Shown here: one piece after another, positions 24,277-34,279 of the stretch
Layout of the letters: every line of letters begins with the position of its first letter
How positions within the stretch are numbered: position 1 is the stretch's first letter
Origin: Astrothelium macrocarpum
Lineage: Eukaryota; Ascomycota; Dothideomycetes; Trypetheliales; Trypetheliaceae
Assembly (NCBI GenBank): GCA_021030915.1
Contig: JAGEMR010000026.1
Coordinates: 248,001-312,000 of the forward strand
Direction: 5' to 3'
DNA: 64,000 nucleotides
Made by a program: the position numbers and the translations under genes
Notes under the pieces: model-generated
Told to the model about the DNA's origin: nothing
What the model saw: only the letters and a program-made list of their open reading frames with translations
Databases searched by the model: none

Positions 24277-25414
24277 CGCTGCAGACTGGGAAACTCAGAA
24301 CGAAGTTCACTATATACCTGTGTTGCTCATGCGTCATGAGCGGGTTTTATTGTAAACAAACTGTAAATTGCTGGCTGAGCTGAGCGATGACTTCTCCGAA
24401 ACGATCGATATGAACCTTTGAGACACATTCGCTCTCTTAGCGCTGAGATCCGCCCGTCACGCCGCATTTACTGGGATAGAGTAGACAAGGCAATGGGTTG
24501 GAGCGTCGAGGCGCAGCAAACAAATCGTTTCGTTAAGTCATGGGTCTGTCAGCAGATGCTTGTGGCACCTGACAGTCGTGATTCAGTAGAATGCAACCTG
24601 ATCTCGATTGCTGTTTTCATCAATTAAAAGCGGATCGAAGCGCTGAATAACAAGCAAATCTGGTGGGTGGGCAGGCCCCCCACACTATGGTAAAGTGTGT
24701 GAGGAGCCCGCCCACCTTCAGCCTCGCCACACTTACGGATATCTAAGGTAGATACTGGGAATCCTTCCGTAGCTGAGCGGCACGGTACGCACTTTCCGCA
24801 TGCGAGATCCTCAATTTAGTCGTGGTGAAAAGCGATTGATTAGGTGCAACATACATGCTAGTTACCTGCAACCGATCGGCTAGGCGGAACCAGCGGGATA
24901 GCCCAAAGACCCACCCCTCCACTGTGGGATAAGCGAGTTTCGACTTCGGCTGCCTCTTGCATTACGTCTCAGCTCTGTTCTTGAATACATCATTTCATTT
25001 GACGAGATTCGGTGTGTCGTGATGGGGGCGCCAACAAGCGGGAAGACGGCAGGACATTTTAGCCAAATTCTCAGGGCGAAAGCCAGTCAATGCTTGGCGG
25101 AAGCACTCTCGCAGGTGCGTCAACGGCGCAATGCCGTGCCTCCTGTAGGTCCTGCCGGGGTGTAGGCTGCCGTCTTTACCGACGATCCCAAGACTGAGAG
25201 GACATACAGTCGCTAAAATGACAGTTTGATGCGCACTCAGGCTTTTGGAGATCAGAGCCTACCTTTGGTCCGGAGCTGAAAGGTTCGTTAATATGCGAAG
25301 ATGAACTTGACTAGCTGACATTGACCACCTTTTTATCGCTCGCCTTGTTAGATTCTACGTTGATGCCTTTTGTGTGATTTCAAGAGTACCGCTAAGTCCC
25401 AATTATTCGTCCCA
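24277..25414. other. Intergenic upstream region of P450 and rhodopsin-like genes
   Basis: 1.1 kb between divergent starts, so it holds two promoters. It includes a GC-rich imperfect palindrome at 24662-24716 (separate entry). A 47-codon open frame from ATG 25021 has no recognised content. Nothing else seen. Confidence 0.45.
24662..24716. repeat. Imperfect inverted repeat (hairpin)
   Basis: The left arm starts GGTGGGTGGGC and the right arm ends GCCCGCCCACC, with one mismatch over 11 bp; weaker pairing continues inward to CACACT/AGTGTGTG around an 8-12 bp loop. It could be a small foldback element, a terminator-like hairpin in a UTR, or a regulatory palindrome. Confidence 0.4.
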
Positions 25415-26782
25415 ATGTCATCAGAAATCCTCGTTGACTACTCTTACCTTGGTCCTGGTGGCAATGTAGCAGGTGCTGTTGTAATGCTGATATTATGCGC
25501 CGCCGTTGTCGTCGCCAGATTTTGGGGTCGTGCCAGAGCTCACGTCGGTTTCAAGTCTGACGACTGGTTGATCTTGATCTCGCTAGTAAGCTTTGAAGCC
25601 GCGAGGTTTGAAGTACTTACTTACAAGGCATAGGTATTATTTCTGGGGATAGTAATCTGCATATTCATCGGTCTGTCGATTAGTCGATAACGGCAAACAG
25701 TGCTTATCTCAATAGGAGTTGCCCATCATGCGTTAGGGCATCCGACACCAAAGCCGCCACCAGGCTCACCTAAAGACACATTTCTTTTCTTTACCTCTCC
25801 GGAGCAGCAGCTAATTGGCAAGGTCAGCATAGCCAACGCTTGAATTGGTGTTTGACTGAGTACTCATGAACTCACAGCTGGAACAAGCGATACTATGGCA
25901 ACAAATCTGGCAGTTGGGATTCGCTAAGGCAAGCGTTATAATGTTCTACCGTCGTATATTCAACGCTGGAAAGCCAAAAGACTGGTTTAAAATATCCACT
26001 ATAGCTCTGCTCACACTTGTCGCATTTTGGACAGTTGCATTTTTCCTCACACTCCTTTTCGCCTGTGGGACCAACTTTTCTGCGAATTGGAGCACAGTCA
26101 TTGCTCTTGAAAAGTACTGCACAGGTTCTCAAAAGGGCCAGATGGCAATGGCCATCTGTGACTTTGTTATTGATGTATTCATTATATCCCTACCATTGCC
26201 AATTGTAGGTCATTCCTACGTCTTTCTCGTATCGAAAGGTTCTGATGCTATCACTAGGTTTGGAAGTTACATATGCCCCGTTCCAGGAAGTTTGCTGTAT
26301 CTGCCGTCTTTCTTCTTGGCGCGTTGGCCGTTGCAGCATCCTGTCTACGCATGGCCATGTTCATTATTGTCGACGTCTCCTACATCAATCCCAAGCAAGA
26401 CGGTGATTTGACTGTGAATCTTTTCCTTTTCTGGTCTGTCATCGAATCAGGCCTCACAATCCTCGCAGCTTGCTTGCCTTCTCTTACTTTCCTTGGGCAA
26501 AGGCTTGGCCTCGTCAAGAACAAGGCTCTACGCAGTCTTCGCAGCGCCTTTTCTCTACAATCGATTCGCTCGTTGGGGTCCTCTGGTCGTGGGACGAAGT
26601 CAGACGCCGAGCTTGGACGTACCAACCTAACTGATTCTCAGATCCACATGACACGCATCCCGGAAGGAAATGATGTAGAGAGCCACATCTCTGGCCATAG
26701 AGAAGATGATACAATAGAAAAGGGGACCGGAGATGGCATAACTGTCACTACATCGCTCACTCAGCGGGCCAATATGGTTTGA
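25415..26782 (+). CDS. Rhodopsin-domain (PTH11-like) seven-helix membrane protein
   Basis: Five exons (25415-25585, 25634-25670, 25716-25822, 25878-26204, 26258-26782) give 388 aa in frame. The protein has the fungal rhodopsin-like domain (PF20684): an extracellular N-terminus, helix one AGAVVMLILCAAVVVARFWG, then the diagnostic SDDWLILISL, a GVAHHALG loop, LWQQIWQLGFAKASVIMFYRRIF, ICDFVIDVFIISLPLP and the splice-spanning VWKLHMPRSRKFAVSAVFLLGAL. The C-terminal 110 residues are Ser/Arg-rich and cytosolic. Such proteins are plasma-membrane receptors or sensors of unknown ligand, expanded in plant-associated fungi. The second donor (GTCTGT at 25671) is weak but is the only one keeping frame. 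The start is the ATG at 25415. Confidence 0.9.
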
Positions 26783-27593
26783 AACAGAGGGTCATAGTTT
26801 ACAATGCTGGTGAAGCTTTCTACGATTTTAAGGCCTTGTGTTAAAACTAATGGATCTATTCGACGATGCTACGCCCTTCATCTTTGCGGTAGTTCAAAAT
26901 GTTCAGTTTAATCGATGTCCCCTGGAAAACAAGATAGACATCGTGCATCTCATCTTCCAAGATTTTTACTCTTTTTTTTTTTTTTTTTTGCGTGACTCAT
27001 GGGCGATCCCGGATGTTTCAAGGAAGTAATACAGAAGACCTGCTCAAGGATTTCCATATAGTCTAAACACAAATATCAAATCCGAGAAGCTGAATGAGGC
27101 GGAAGACAAAGGGAAATGCCAGAATGTAGAAAGCAGAGAATAGGAGCAATATTAGATGGATTGATCGCCTCGCATTTCATGCCTGTACTCAAGACGATTC
27201 ATAATTGTTCTATCTGGTCCACAAGGCTTATATCAATGCAATATTGTCACAGTGACGGCATGATTGTAAATCGTGGTAAATTTGTAGGGGTACTGACTGG
27301 TCAGAGATACTACTTCACTTTTCAACACGAATCTCAATCAGTCTGGTAGTTATAAAACCCTTCCGAATTTTCGTATAGAAGTTGTAAGATGGTTCAATCT
27401 GGGAGATCGAGGCAACGGTATTGCTCATCTACATAATTTGACTCTTTCTATCATAAATTTACCATTATAGCTCTTATATCTTGGAAAGCAGTCTAATGAT
27501 CTAAGCCCAGCAACAAGCCCGATAGTGAGCCGAGTATTTTTCTCTAGTTCTTAGTCCTTATAGGCTTGAATGCCGAGTGGGACTAAAGTGGCT
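26783..27593. other. Intergenic; poly-T tract and one copy of a dispersed repeat
   Basis: Contains an 18-base T run at 26972-26989 and the sequence at 27196-27274 that recurs at 34938-35037. No coding capacity is recognised. The right end is the 3' flank of the repeat-peptide precursor. Confidence 0.5.
27196..27274 (+). repeat. Dispersed repeat, copy A
   Basis: Begins GATTCATAATTGTTCTATCT and continues with GGTCCACAAGGCTT, CAATATTG, CACAGTGACG and TTGTAAATCG. The same ordered blocks occur at 34938-35037 in the same orientation, 7.7 kb away on the other side of the precursor/UstYa/MFS genes. Probably remnants of the same mobile or duplicated sequence. Confidence 0.7.
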
Positions 27594-28115
27594 CTACTCT
27601 CGATATCCTTCGTTGGCGACGAATGAGTACCCCACAACTGGTATCCCGTTTGGGGCTTCTTCTTCGTTGGTGTGCCTTTCATTGGCAACGAACGAGTACC
27701 CAACGTTTGGCATCTTGCTCAAGGTCTTTTCTCCATCGCCATAACCTTCATTGGCCACAAATGAATAGCCGACGACAGGCACATCCTTCGATTTGCCTTC
27801 GTTCACGAAACCGTTGTTATTGATGAGGGAGTGGCCACTACTAGCGGCGTCTTTGTGGTCAGAATTACTCTTTAGACCATGAGAAGTTTTCCTAATCATA
27901 TACTCCCCCTCGTTGGCCACGAATGAATAGCCAATAAAGGGAATATTGATCGTCATGTCTCGCTCTTTCAACATATCATCTGCGACTATGTCAGCCTAAG
28001 CTCATCGACCAGAGTGTGGGATCCTAAGAGAATACAGACTGGTTCGTGATACCGGGATTGCTTTTGCAAGGGAGCCAAGTATTGCTAAAAGGCCAAGGTA
28101 TTTTTTGTAAAGCAT
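27594..28115 (-). CDS. Secreted repeat-peptide precursor, candidate dikaritin-type RiPP precursor
   Basis: Exon one (28115-28053) encodes a signal peptide MLYKKYLGLLAILGSLAKA-IP; exon two (27995-27594) the rest, 154 aa in all. The intron (27996-28052, GTATCA...CTTAG) is the in-frame solution; other junctions at GTCTGT/GCAG would change only a few residues after the signal. The mature part holds four copies of PxxGYSFVANE, at residues about 40-50, 94-104, 117-127 and 140-150, separated by divergent acidic or Ser/Lys spacers; NGFVNEG near 82-88 looks like a decayed fifth copy. GYSFVANE is identical in all four. Multi-copy core peptides behind a signal peptide, next to a UstYa gene, are the hallmark of fungal dikaritin precursors (UstA, PhomA, AprA). 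Unlike those, no Lys-Arg pairs flank the repeats. It might instead be a non-RiPP secreted repeat protein. Confidence 0.75.
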
Positions 28116-29276
28116 TGTAGCAATCTGTTTCTGCTGAAAAGTACTGCAGTATCAAGTTTGGTTACAAGACTGAATATTAATGACCTGAAAACTTTACACG
28201 TAAGAGCGACCTTTATACTTCAGATAACGGCATTTTTTCCTTATTAGAAATGACGGTTGTCAGTATGTAAGATCTACAAGATCCTTCTGACGAGGCGCAG
28301 CCCAAATCCATTAGATCATTCCACCTCCTCCTGGGGTTGCCTTGCAACCAAGATGTCACATTGCATGAAATCACGGGCAGAACGCACATATAAGTTATTA
28401 CACAAGTGGAAATCTCCGTTCAAGACCATGCCACACTGTACAGCAGCATGCAGCTTAATGTCCTTTACCTGCGATATCTTTCTTTCTTCCCTTTTTTTTG
28501 GCCTTGATTCGAATGGATTTTCCAGGCATGGACTGTTAGGTGACTGGCAATGCCGGAAATATCGTACTAAAAGCGTAGAATGCGGAGCCTGTGCAGCCAA
28601 CAGCAAGGATAAGAGACCCACAAGACTAACACTTTTGAATTGAAATCAATAGCGTCATTAAGTTGTTGCATGTTGTCTGAGAAGGATCTTCGCAGCCATC
28701 GAATGGCAAAAATACCTCGATCAATGGATTCAACATATGTGCAATGCAAGCCAGAGATTTCAAGGATATACAACCAACAGATGATCTTTCAGGCAGAAGG
28801 TGTAAAGAACATGGGGGATGGCCAACAGTTAAGTGATGTAAGAGGCTTTCGGTTATATAGCTCAGAACTAGTTTGAGAAATAGAAACAAGATGAGTGCAT
28901 CAAGGCAGAGACTAGGAGACCAAAACGTACTAAGTCAAGAGTAGAAGTTGCAATACCTGGAATAGACCCGAATATCCGTAGCTGATGGTTTTGAGAACTA
29001 CGGCAGAAGGTTGGAAGCAAGCGGAAGGATCCACGGCACAGCTTCGTCAATGTTGACAGACCTCATTCTTTTTCAGCCTAGAATCAAGGATCAACATCTC
29101 AGACTAGCAGGGAGGAGATATTACAGCCCTGTTACTGACTATTGAAGTAATTTCCCCGATCATGAACAACCCATGCATCCTAAATACAGTATATAGAAGG
29201 ATGCCTCCGGGTGAGATTGCACACTTAAAGACTGCAAACAACATTCCAAATCCATTGAAACAGACGCCATTTGAAC
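28116..29276. promoter_or_regulatory. Divergent upstream region of the precursor and UstYa genes
   Basis: 1.16 kb between two divergent ATGs, expected to contain both promoters. A minus-strand open frame at 28316-28621 encodes a hydrophobic start and a Cys-containing tail but has no ATG and cannot be spliced to one convincingly. No binding motif can be named. Confidence 0.45.
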
Positions 29277-30150
29277 ATGAAAAATTTTCTCTTTCTAGGC
29301 CAGGAAGAGCCAAAGAGTTCACTATGGTCTCGTTCAATTGAAACGGGGCAACAATACCACTTTGGTGCAAGTCTGAAACGAGCTTGGCCTGGCAAGACAT
29401 TGGTCGCCTCGATCTTTTGTAACATAATCCTCTTGGTGGCGGTTAATCAATTATGGATGTCAAGATCTCGCGGTGAAAGGTTCGTTGCTGACTCGAGAAC
29501 GCCATACGGTAAGATCGATTGACTGCGGCGATATTACTTGAATAACGGAAATTTTAGCTCAGCTTGAACATACTCAGTTAACCCCAATCGTCGAGAGCAG
29601 TCCATACAGTGGGCATAATCTTACCGAAGTACGTCAATTGTGGGAAGATATCAGCATCGACGATGGAATGGTGGCCCTTCCGGATAGCTTCGTCGCATTG
29701 CATGATCTCCCTGAGGCGCAGCGCTACCCTTGGGACGAATCCAAAGGGCTGTATTTTCTCAATGGCTACCACAATCTGCATTGCTTACGTGCGGTGCACA
29801 TTTCGCTCATGGAATTTGTTCACGGCGAGCCGCAGAGCCGCCGCTTCCAGCACGTACTGCACTGCATGGAGGCATTGCGGCAGGATATCCTGTGCAATGC
29901 TGATGACACACCAAGATATACGACAAATGATGCAGTGCCGGAGTCTGGAGTGGGACAGATCAGACTGTGCAGGAACTGGGGGAAGTTGGAGAAGTGGGCG
30001 AGGCAGCACAATGCTTGTTACCACTTCATCAATCAAACGGCGACAGGCTTTCCGAATGTGCTGCGGTACACATTCTGTCCCTCGGGTTCGCCTGATGCGG
30101 TTGAAGTAGAACGTGTCATGGGCGGCACCAATTTGACTGATTTATTGTGA
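29277..30150 (+). CDS. UstYa-family (DUF3328) oxidase
   Basis: Exons 29277-29508 and 29558-30150 (49-bp intron) give 274 aa. One transmembrane helix at about residues 41-60 follows a short cytosolic N-terminus. The lumenal domain contains the two copper-type HxxHC motifs that define the family: GYHNLHC near residue 149 and QHVLHC near residue 176, the second followed by MEALRQDILCNAD. The N-terminal TPYAQLE and SPYSG segments are also typical. UstYa/UstYb proteins carry out oxidative cyclisation of core peptides in ustiloxin, phomopsin and asperipin biosynthesis and modify some other metabolites. It is divergent to the repeat-peptide precursor with no gene between. A second UstY gene, common in dikaritin clusters, is not in the window. 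Confidence 0.95.
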
Positions 30151-30534
30151 AGTGAGTTAGCTTGTTTCACTAACTGATATAAGTCTCGCATGTACGCAAA
30201 TCATAAGCTTGGACCGTTTACTCGCCCGCGTCAATTTAATTATTTTAATACGCATCTTCAAGTCAGAGGACTTTGATATCCTGAATTTCATTGGTGCTTT
30301 GAACCAAAAAGTGCGTGCAGGAAATCTGCTTAAAAGCAAAGGCAACTGGAGTTACCTTGAGCGAGTAAATATGGTTTGGCGCGAAGGTTGATATCGCTTA
30401 CTGAAAGCTTCTACCCGGACCAATCATGCCGAACCTCTAGGAAATCATGGGCCGAAAGCATAGGTACTGCAAGCGTTTGAGATGAGGTGTGACGTTCCAT
30501 TCAACTTGGACGCTAGGGGGCCAACCCGACACTA
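30151..30534. other. Intergenic between UstYa and a TIR element
   Basis: UstYa 3' UTR and flank. No gene or repeat seen up to the TA dinucleotide that borders the element at 30535. Confidence 0.5.
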
Positions 30535-31401
30535 CACTCGCGGGAACGTTGGGCGTCCCCTCCGCACCGCCGCTTCTCCGCACCCTCCGCACCATCAAAT
30601 TTGTATAAAAATTCAGAATTAATTTAATATAAAAATTTGAGGATTATTTTTTTAATTAAAATTTAAATATTTATTTATTTAATTTTTTTAATTCGATAAT
30701 TTTGAAATTATTAATATAATAATAAAATTAAATAATTTAAAATATTATTTTATTATATTTGATTTAATTATTTTAATTTATTTAATAATTTTAATTTTAA
30801 TTATTAAAAAAAATAATTTAATTTAAAATAAAATTAATTTTTTATTTAAATTAATTATAATAATAAATAAAATTTTATTTATAATAATTAATAAATAAAT
30901 TATAAAAATATAAATTTTTTTTTTATTAATTTATAATTTAAATTATTTTAAATTAATATAAATTTATTTTTTAATCAATTATTATTTATTTTTTTAATAA
31001 ATTTTTTATTTAAAATTTTATTACAAAATATTAATATAATATTTATTTATAATAATAAAAAAATAATTTATTTAATTTAATTAATAATAATAAAAAAAAT
31101 TGAAATTATTTTATTTTAATTTAATCTGATAATTTAAATATAAAAATAAAAAATATATATAAATTTAAAAAATAATATTATAAATTTATTTAATTAATAT
31201 TAAAATATTTATTTTTATAATTTTAAAATTATTAAATCAAATAATCAAATAATTAAATCATTAAAATAAATAAATTTTAATTAAAAAAATAATCATTAAA
31301 TTTTTATATTGAATTGATTCCGAATTCTCATATAAATTTGATGATGTGAAGGATGTAGAGAAACGGCGGTGCGGAGGGGACGCCCAACGTTCCCGCGAGT
31401 G
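30535..31401. mobile_element. Short TA-flanked inverted-repeat transposon, RIP-mutated (Tc1/mariner-like, non-autonomous)
   Basis: Perfect 38-bp terminal inverted repeats (30535-30572 and 31364-31401) begin CACTCGCGGGAACGTTGGGC and are bordered on both sides by TA, the target duplication of Tc1/mariner elements. The repeat continues inward about 27 bp further, where the right copy differs from the left almost only by C/T and G/A changes, direct evidence of RIP. The 790-bp interior is almost pure A+T with no ORF, so it is either an internally deleted MITE or a fully decayed short element. It lies between the UstYa and MFS genes. Confidence 0.88.
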
Positions 31402-31403
31402 TA

Positions 31404-32521
31404 CTATAGCCATGTAAATCCACGGATTTGAGAACCATTGAGAATTAAGCAATAAAACAGATCAGGAATGTGGCAATTTAGATCTTCACTCTAGCAAGAA
31501 AAGAAATGTCGCTTATGTTCATGTACACCATCTTGCCTTCTTATCAGCCATAAGAAGAGCAACAGGAAGCTATGTCTCCACTTTAATGCGCACAAAAGTT
31601 GCCGCTCAGCATCTCGGAACGGCACAGATCCAGCAGCTGTTAATCATTCGATGCCCGTTCCGCAGATCACCGAAATGGAGCACTCAATAATTAACATCGC
31701 TTACAAATACCTACTGACGCGCCTTGAGAGGAGCTGGTAAACCCTGCTCCCACATTCGCGCTACTCACGATCCCGGCTTAGTGGTAAGCAGGGCATCATC
31801 TACGAACCACTGCAAGCAGCAGTTTCTGCCTAGACGACGGCCCCCTTCTCCGGCTCTATGACTGCAAAGAGGAAATGCAAGAGCTTCAACCTTGTCAATA
31901 ACTGTGACTTGAACGCAGCTCAGCCTGGTGATGAGCGGTTGTCGTCAAATGAGTGAAAACATTGCTGCTGCCTTGACAATCGTCTCCCCACAATATTTGG
32001 CCCTTGCCGTCTGTCTCTGCAGCCGAGCAGGCACAACCCATTTCACTGATCCAGGTGGACTCAATACTGACAATCATTTCCATGTAAAGCTTCTGGTACG
32101 CGTGGCATGCTGAGATTCGCCCCTGTTGCAACATTTTCTCACCGAGCTACCGGCGTAGAGCGAGGACCAGGAGACCGATGCATTGCTATTAGTCTCAGAC
32201 CTCTTCACATACCCGATGCTGCTGGCCCTGTAAGCCAGGTATATGGGCCCAAAACCTGATCCGTGGGGTTTTTCGAGGTCACGGACTCTAAATATTGGAA
32301 ATTCCGTAGATCAACTCAGCCTTGTAGGGGAGACACAATGCCTGGGAATCACGTTTTGATGATTGTGCCCTCGAATCTGTGTTTGAACACTCTATTCTCA
32401 TCTTTTCTCAATTGCATACTCTAAAACTTTGCCCCCGCTAAAGCAAAAGTGAATGTAGCCCAGATATTGGCATCTTAAACACCATCGAGTTGCTGAACCT
32501 TTTCCTGCTTGACAAGATAGC
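31404..32521. other. Intergenic upstream of MFS gene
   Basis: 1.1 kb with no supported gene. It must contain the promoter of the MFS transporter; C/T-rich sequence occurs near 32380-32430 before the start codon. Confidence 0.5.
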
Positions 32522-34279
32522 ATGTCTGAGGAGCAAGCCAAGGATGCTTTGTCCACTACCAGGAATGACCTATCCACCGCACAGCACTTTGACCGGCCGC
32601 AGCGACACCATCCACAGAACCATCAACACAGTATACCAAACTCAGCTCCTCAAGATGGTGAAAAGGTCAAGGCTGCTTCTTCTGATTCTGAAGCAACTCC
32701 GAGTCAACTCACGATAGCACTGACAATGTTCGCGTTGTGTATGGCGACTTTTCTTGCAGCACTGGACATGACTATAGTCACCACAGCGTTACCTACCATC
32801 GCTTTGGCATTTGACGCAAGCTCTTCGGACTATTCATGGATTGGCTCAAGCTATCTTCTTGGTGCTGCAGCCTCAACGCCTACCTGGGGTAAAGTGAGCG
32901 ATATTTTCGGACGAAAGCCTACTTTGCTCACCGCCAACGTCGTCTTTTTCATTGGCTCCTTGATTTGCGGTCTGTCGATCAACGTGGGCATGTTGCTCGC
33001 TGGACGTGCAATTCAGGGAGTCGGCGGAGGCGGGCTCACAGTCATGACCCAAATTTGCATAGGAGATCTATTCAGCATGCGCGTGCGTGCCATGTTCTAT
33101 GGCATCATCAGCATGATGTGGGCATTTGCATGTGCGATAGGTCCGATACTAGGTGGAGTCTTTACACAACGAGTGTCTTGGAGATGGACTTTCTATATCA
33201 ATTTGCCCTGCGACGGAGTAGCATTTCTTATCATTTGTTTATTCATAAAGATTGACACGCCTAAAACCCCGATTTTAAAGGGATTACAAGCTATCGATTT
33301 TGCAGGGAGTCTCGCAGTTATTGGCGGCACCGTCATGTTTTTACTTGGACTGAACTTCGGCAGCGTCAGTTTCCCATGGAACAGCGCTATCGTGATCTGC
33401 ACAATTGTTTTTGGCATTGTTAGTCTTGTGGCCTTCTTTGCGATCGAGGCATGGTTACCAAAGTATCCAATCATGCCACTCCGAATCTTCAACTCTGTGA
33501 GCAATGTCGCGTCGCTGTTGACTTGCTTTTTTCAAAGTCTCGTTTTCATATCCGGTACTTATTTTCTGCCACTCTACTTTCAGGACGTTTTTCTAGTCTC
33601 ACCCCTACTTTCTGGAATCTACCTCCTACCATTTGTTGTCAGTCTTGCGCTCTCAGCAGCAACAAGTGGGATCCTCATTCGCAAAACTGGTGTCTACCGC
33701 CCACTCATCTGGTTTGGCATGGCATTTCTCACTCTGGGCTTTGGCCTTTTCATCGACTTTACAACTTATGCTAGCTGGCCTCGCATCGTCATATACCAGA
33801 TCATTGCAGGTGTAGGCACCGGTCCGAATTTTCAAGCACCACTTATCGCACTACAGAATCGGACCAGGCCCCAAGATGTGGCTTCCGCAACGGCAACTTT
33901 CCTTTTTGCACGCAATCTTGCCACTGCCATGTCCGTAGTCTTTGGTGGCGCGGTTTTTGACAATCGGCTCGCAAAACTTGTGACACTCTCCCGAGTACTA
34001 CCGAATGATGTCAAACAGAAGGTGAACTCGTCTTTAACGAGCGCAGATTCGCGATTTGTGTCTGGACTTCTACCTGAATATCGATCTGTGCTTGTCAAAG
34101 CCTACACGACTGCATTGCAAGATACCTGGATATTTTACACGTGCGCCGCCACCGCAGGCTTGCTAGCAAGTTTTTTCATCCAGCAGAAGTCACTTAGCTC
34201 AGAACATGAGGTCCTTAAGCAGGGACTTGGGACTGAGAAAAAGGAACCAGACGGTGGCTTGGAAGTGAATGATGCTTAA
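32522..34279 (+). CDS. MFS multidrug/toxin exporter, DHA2 family (14 TMS)
   Basis: Single-exon, 585 aa. A hydrophilic His/Gln/Pro-rich N-terminus (about 65 residues) precedes helix one. Motif D1-like LDMTIVTTALPTIA, motif A-like GKVSDIFGRKPTLL and GPILGGVFTQRVSWRWTFYI with INLP are the marks of the DHA2 drug:proton antiporter group, which includes self-protection pumps of fungal toxin clusters (AflT and Tri12-like). Fourteen hydrophobic segments can be counted and the C-terminus is short and charged. Its position, 2.4 kb beyond UstYa on the same strand and separated only by a transposon, makes it a plausible exporter of the peptide product; general drug efflux is the alternative. Confidence 0.95.
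   Translation: MSEEQAKDALSTTRNDLSTAQHFDRPQRHHPQNHQHSIPNSAPQDGEKVKAASSDSEATPSQLTIALTMFALCMATFLAALDMTIVTTALPTIALAFDASSSDYSWIGSSYLLGAAASTPTWGKVSDIFGRKPTLLTANVVFFIGSLICGLSINVGMLLAGRAIQGVGGGGLTVMTQICIGDLFSMRVRAMFYGIISMMWAFACAIGPILGGVFTQRVSWRWTFYINLPCDGVAFLIICLFIKIDTPKTPILKGLQAIDFAGSLAVIGGTVMFLLGLNFGSVSFPWNSAIVICTIVFGIVSLVAFFAIEAWLPKYPIMPLRIFNSVSNVASLLTCFFQSLVFISGTYFLPLYFQDVFLVSPLLSGIYLLPFVVSLALSAATSGILIRKTGVYRPLIWFGMAFLTLGFGLFIDFTTYASWPRIVIYQIIAGVGTGPNFQAPLIALQNRTRPQDVASATATFLFARNLATAMSVVFGGAVFDNRLAKLVTLSRVLPNDVKQKVNSSLTSADSRFVSGLLPEYRSVLVKAYTTALQDTWIFYTCAATAGLLASFFIQQKSLSSEHEVLKQGLGTEKKEPDGGLEVNDA

Noticed and set aside
28316..28621. Minus-strand frame with hydrophobic start and Cys-rich tail between precursor and UstYa
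   Set aside because: No ATG, an upstream in-frame stop, and no splice to a start; too weak to annotate.
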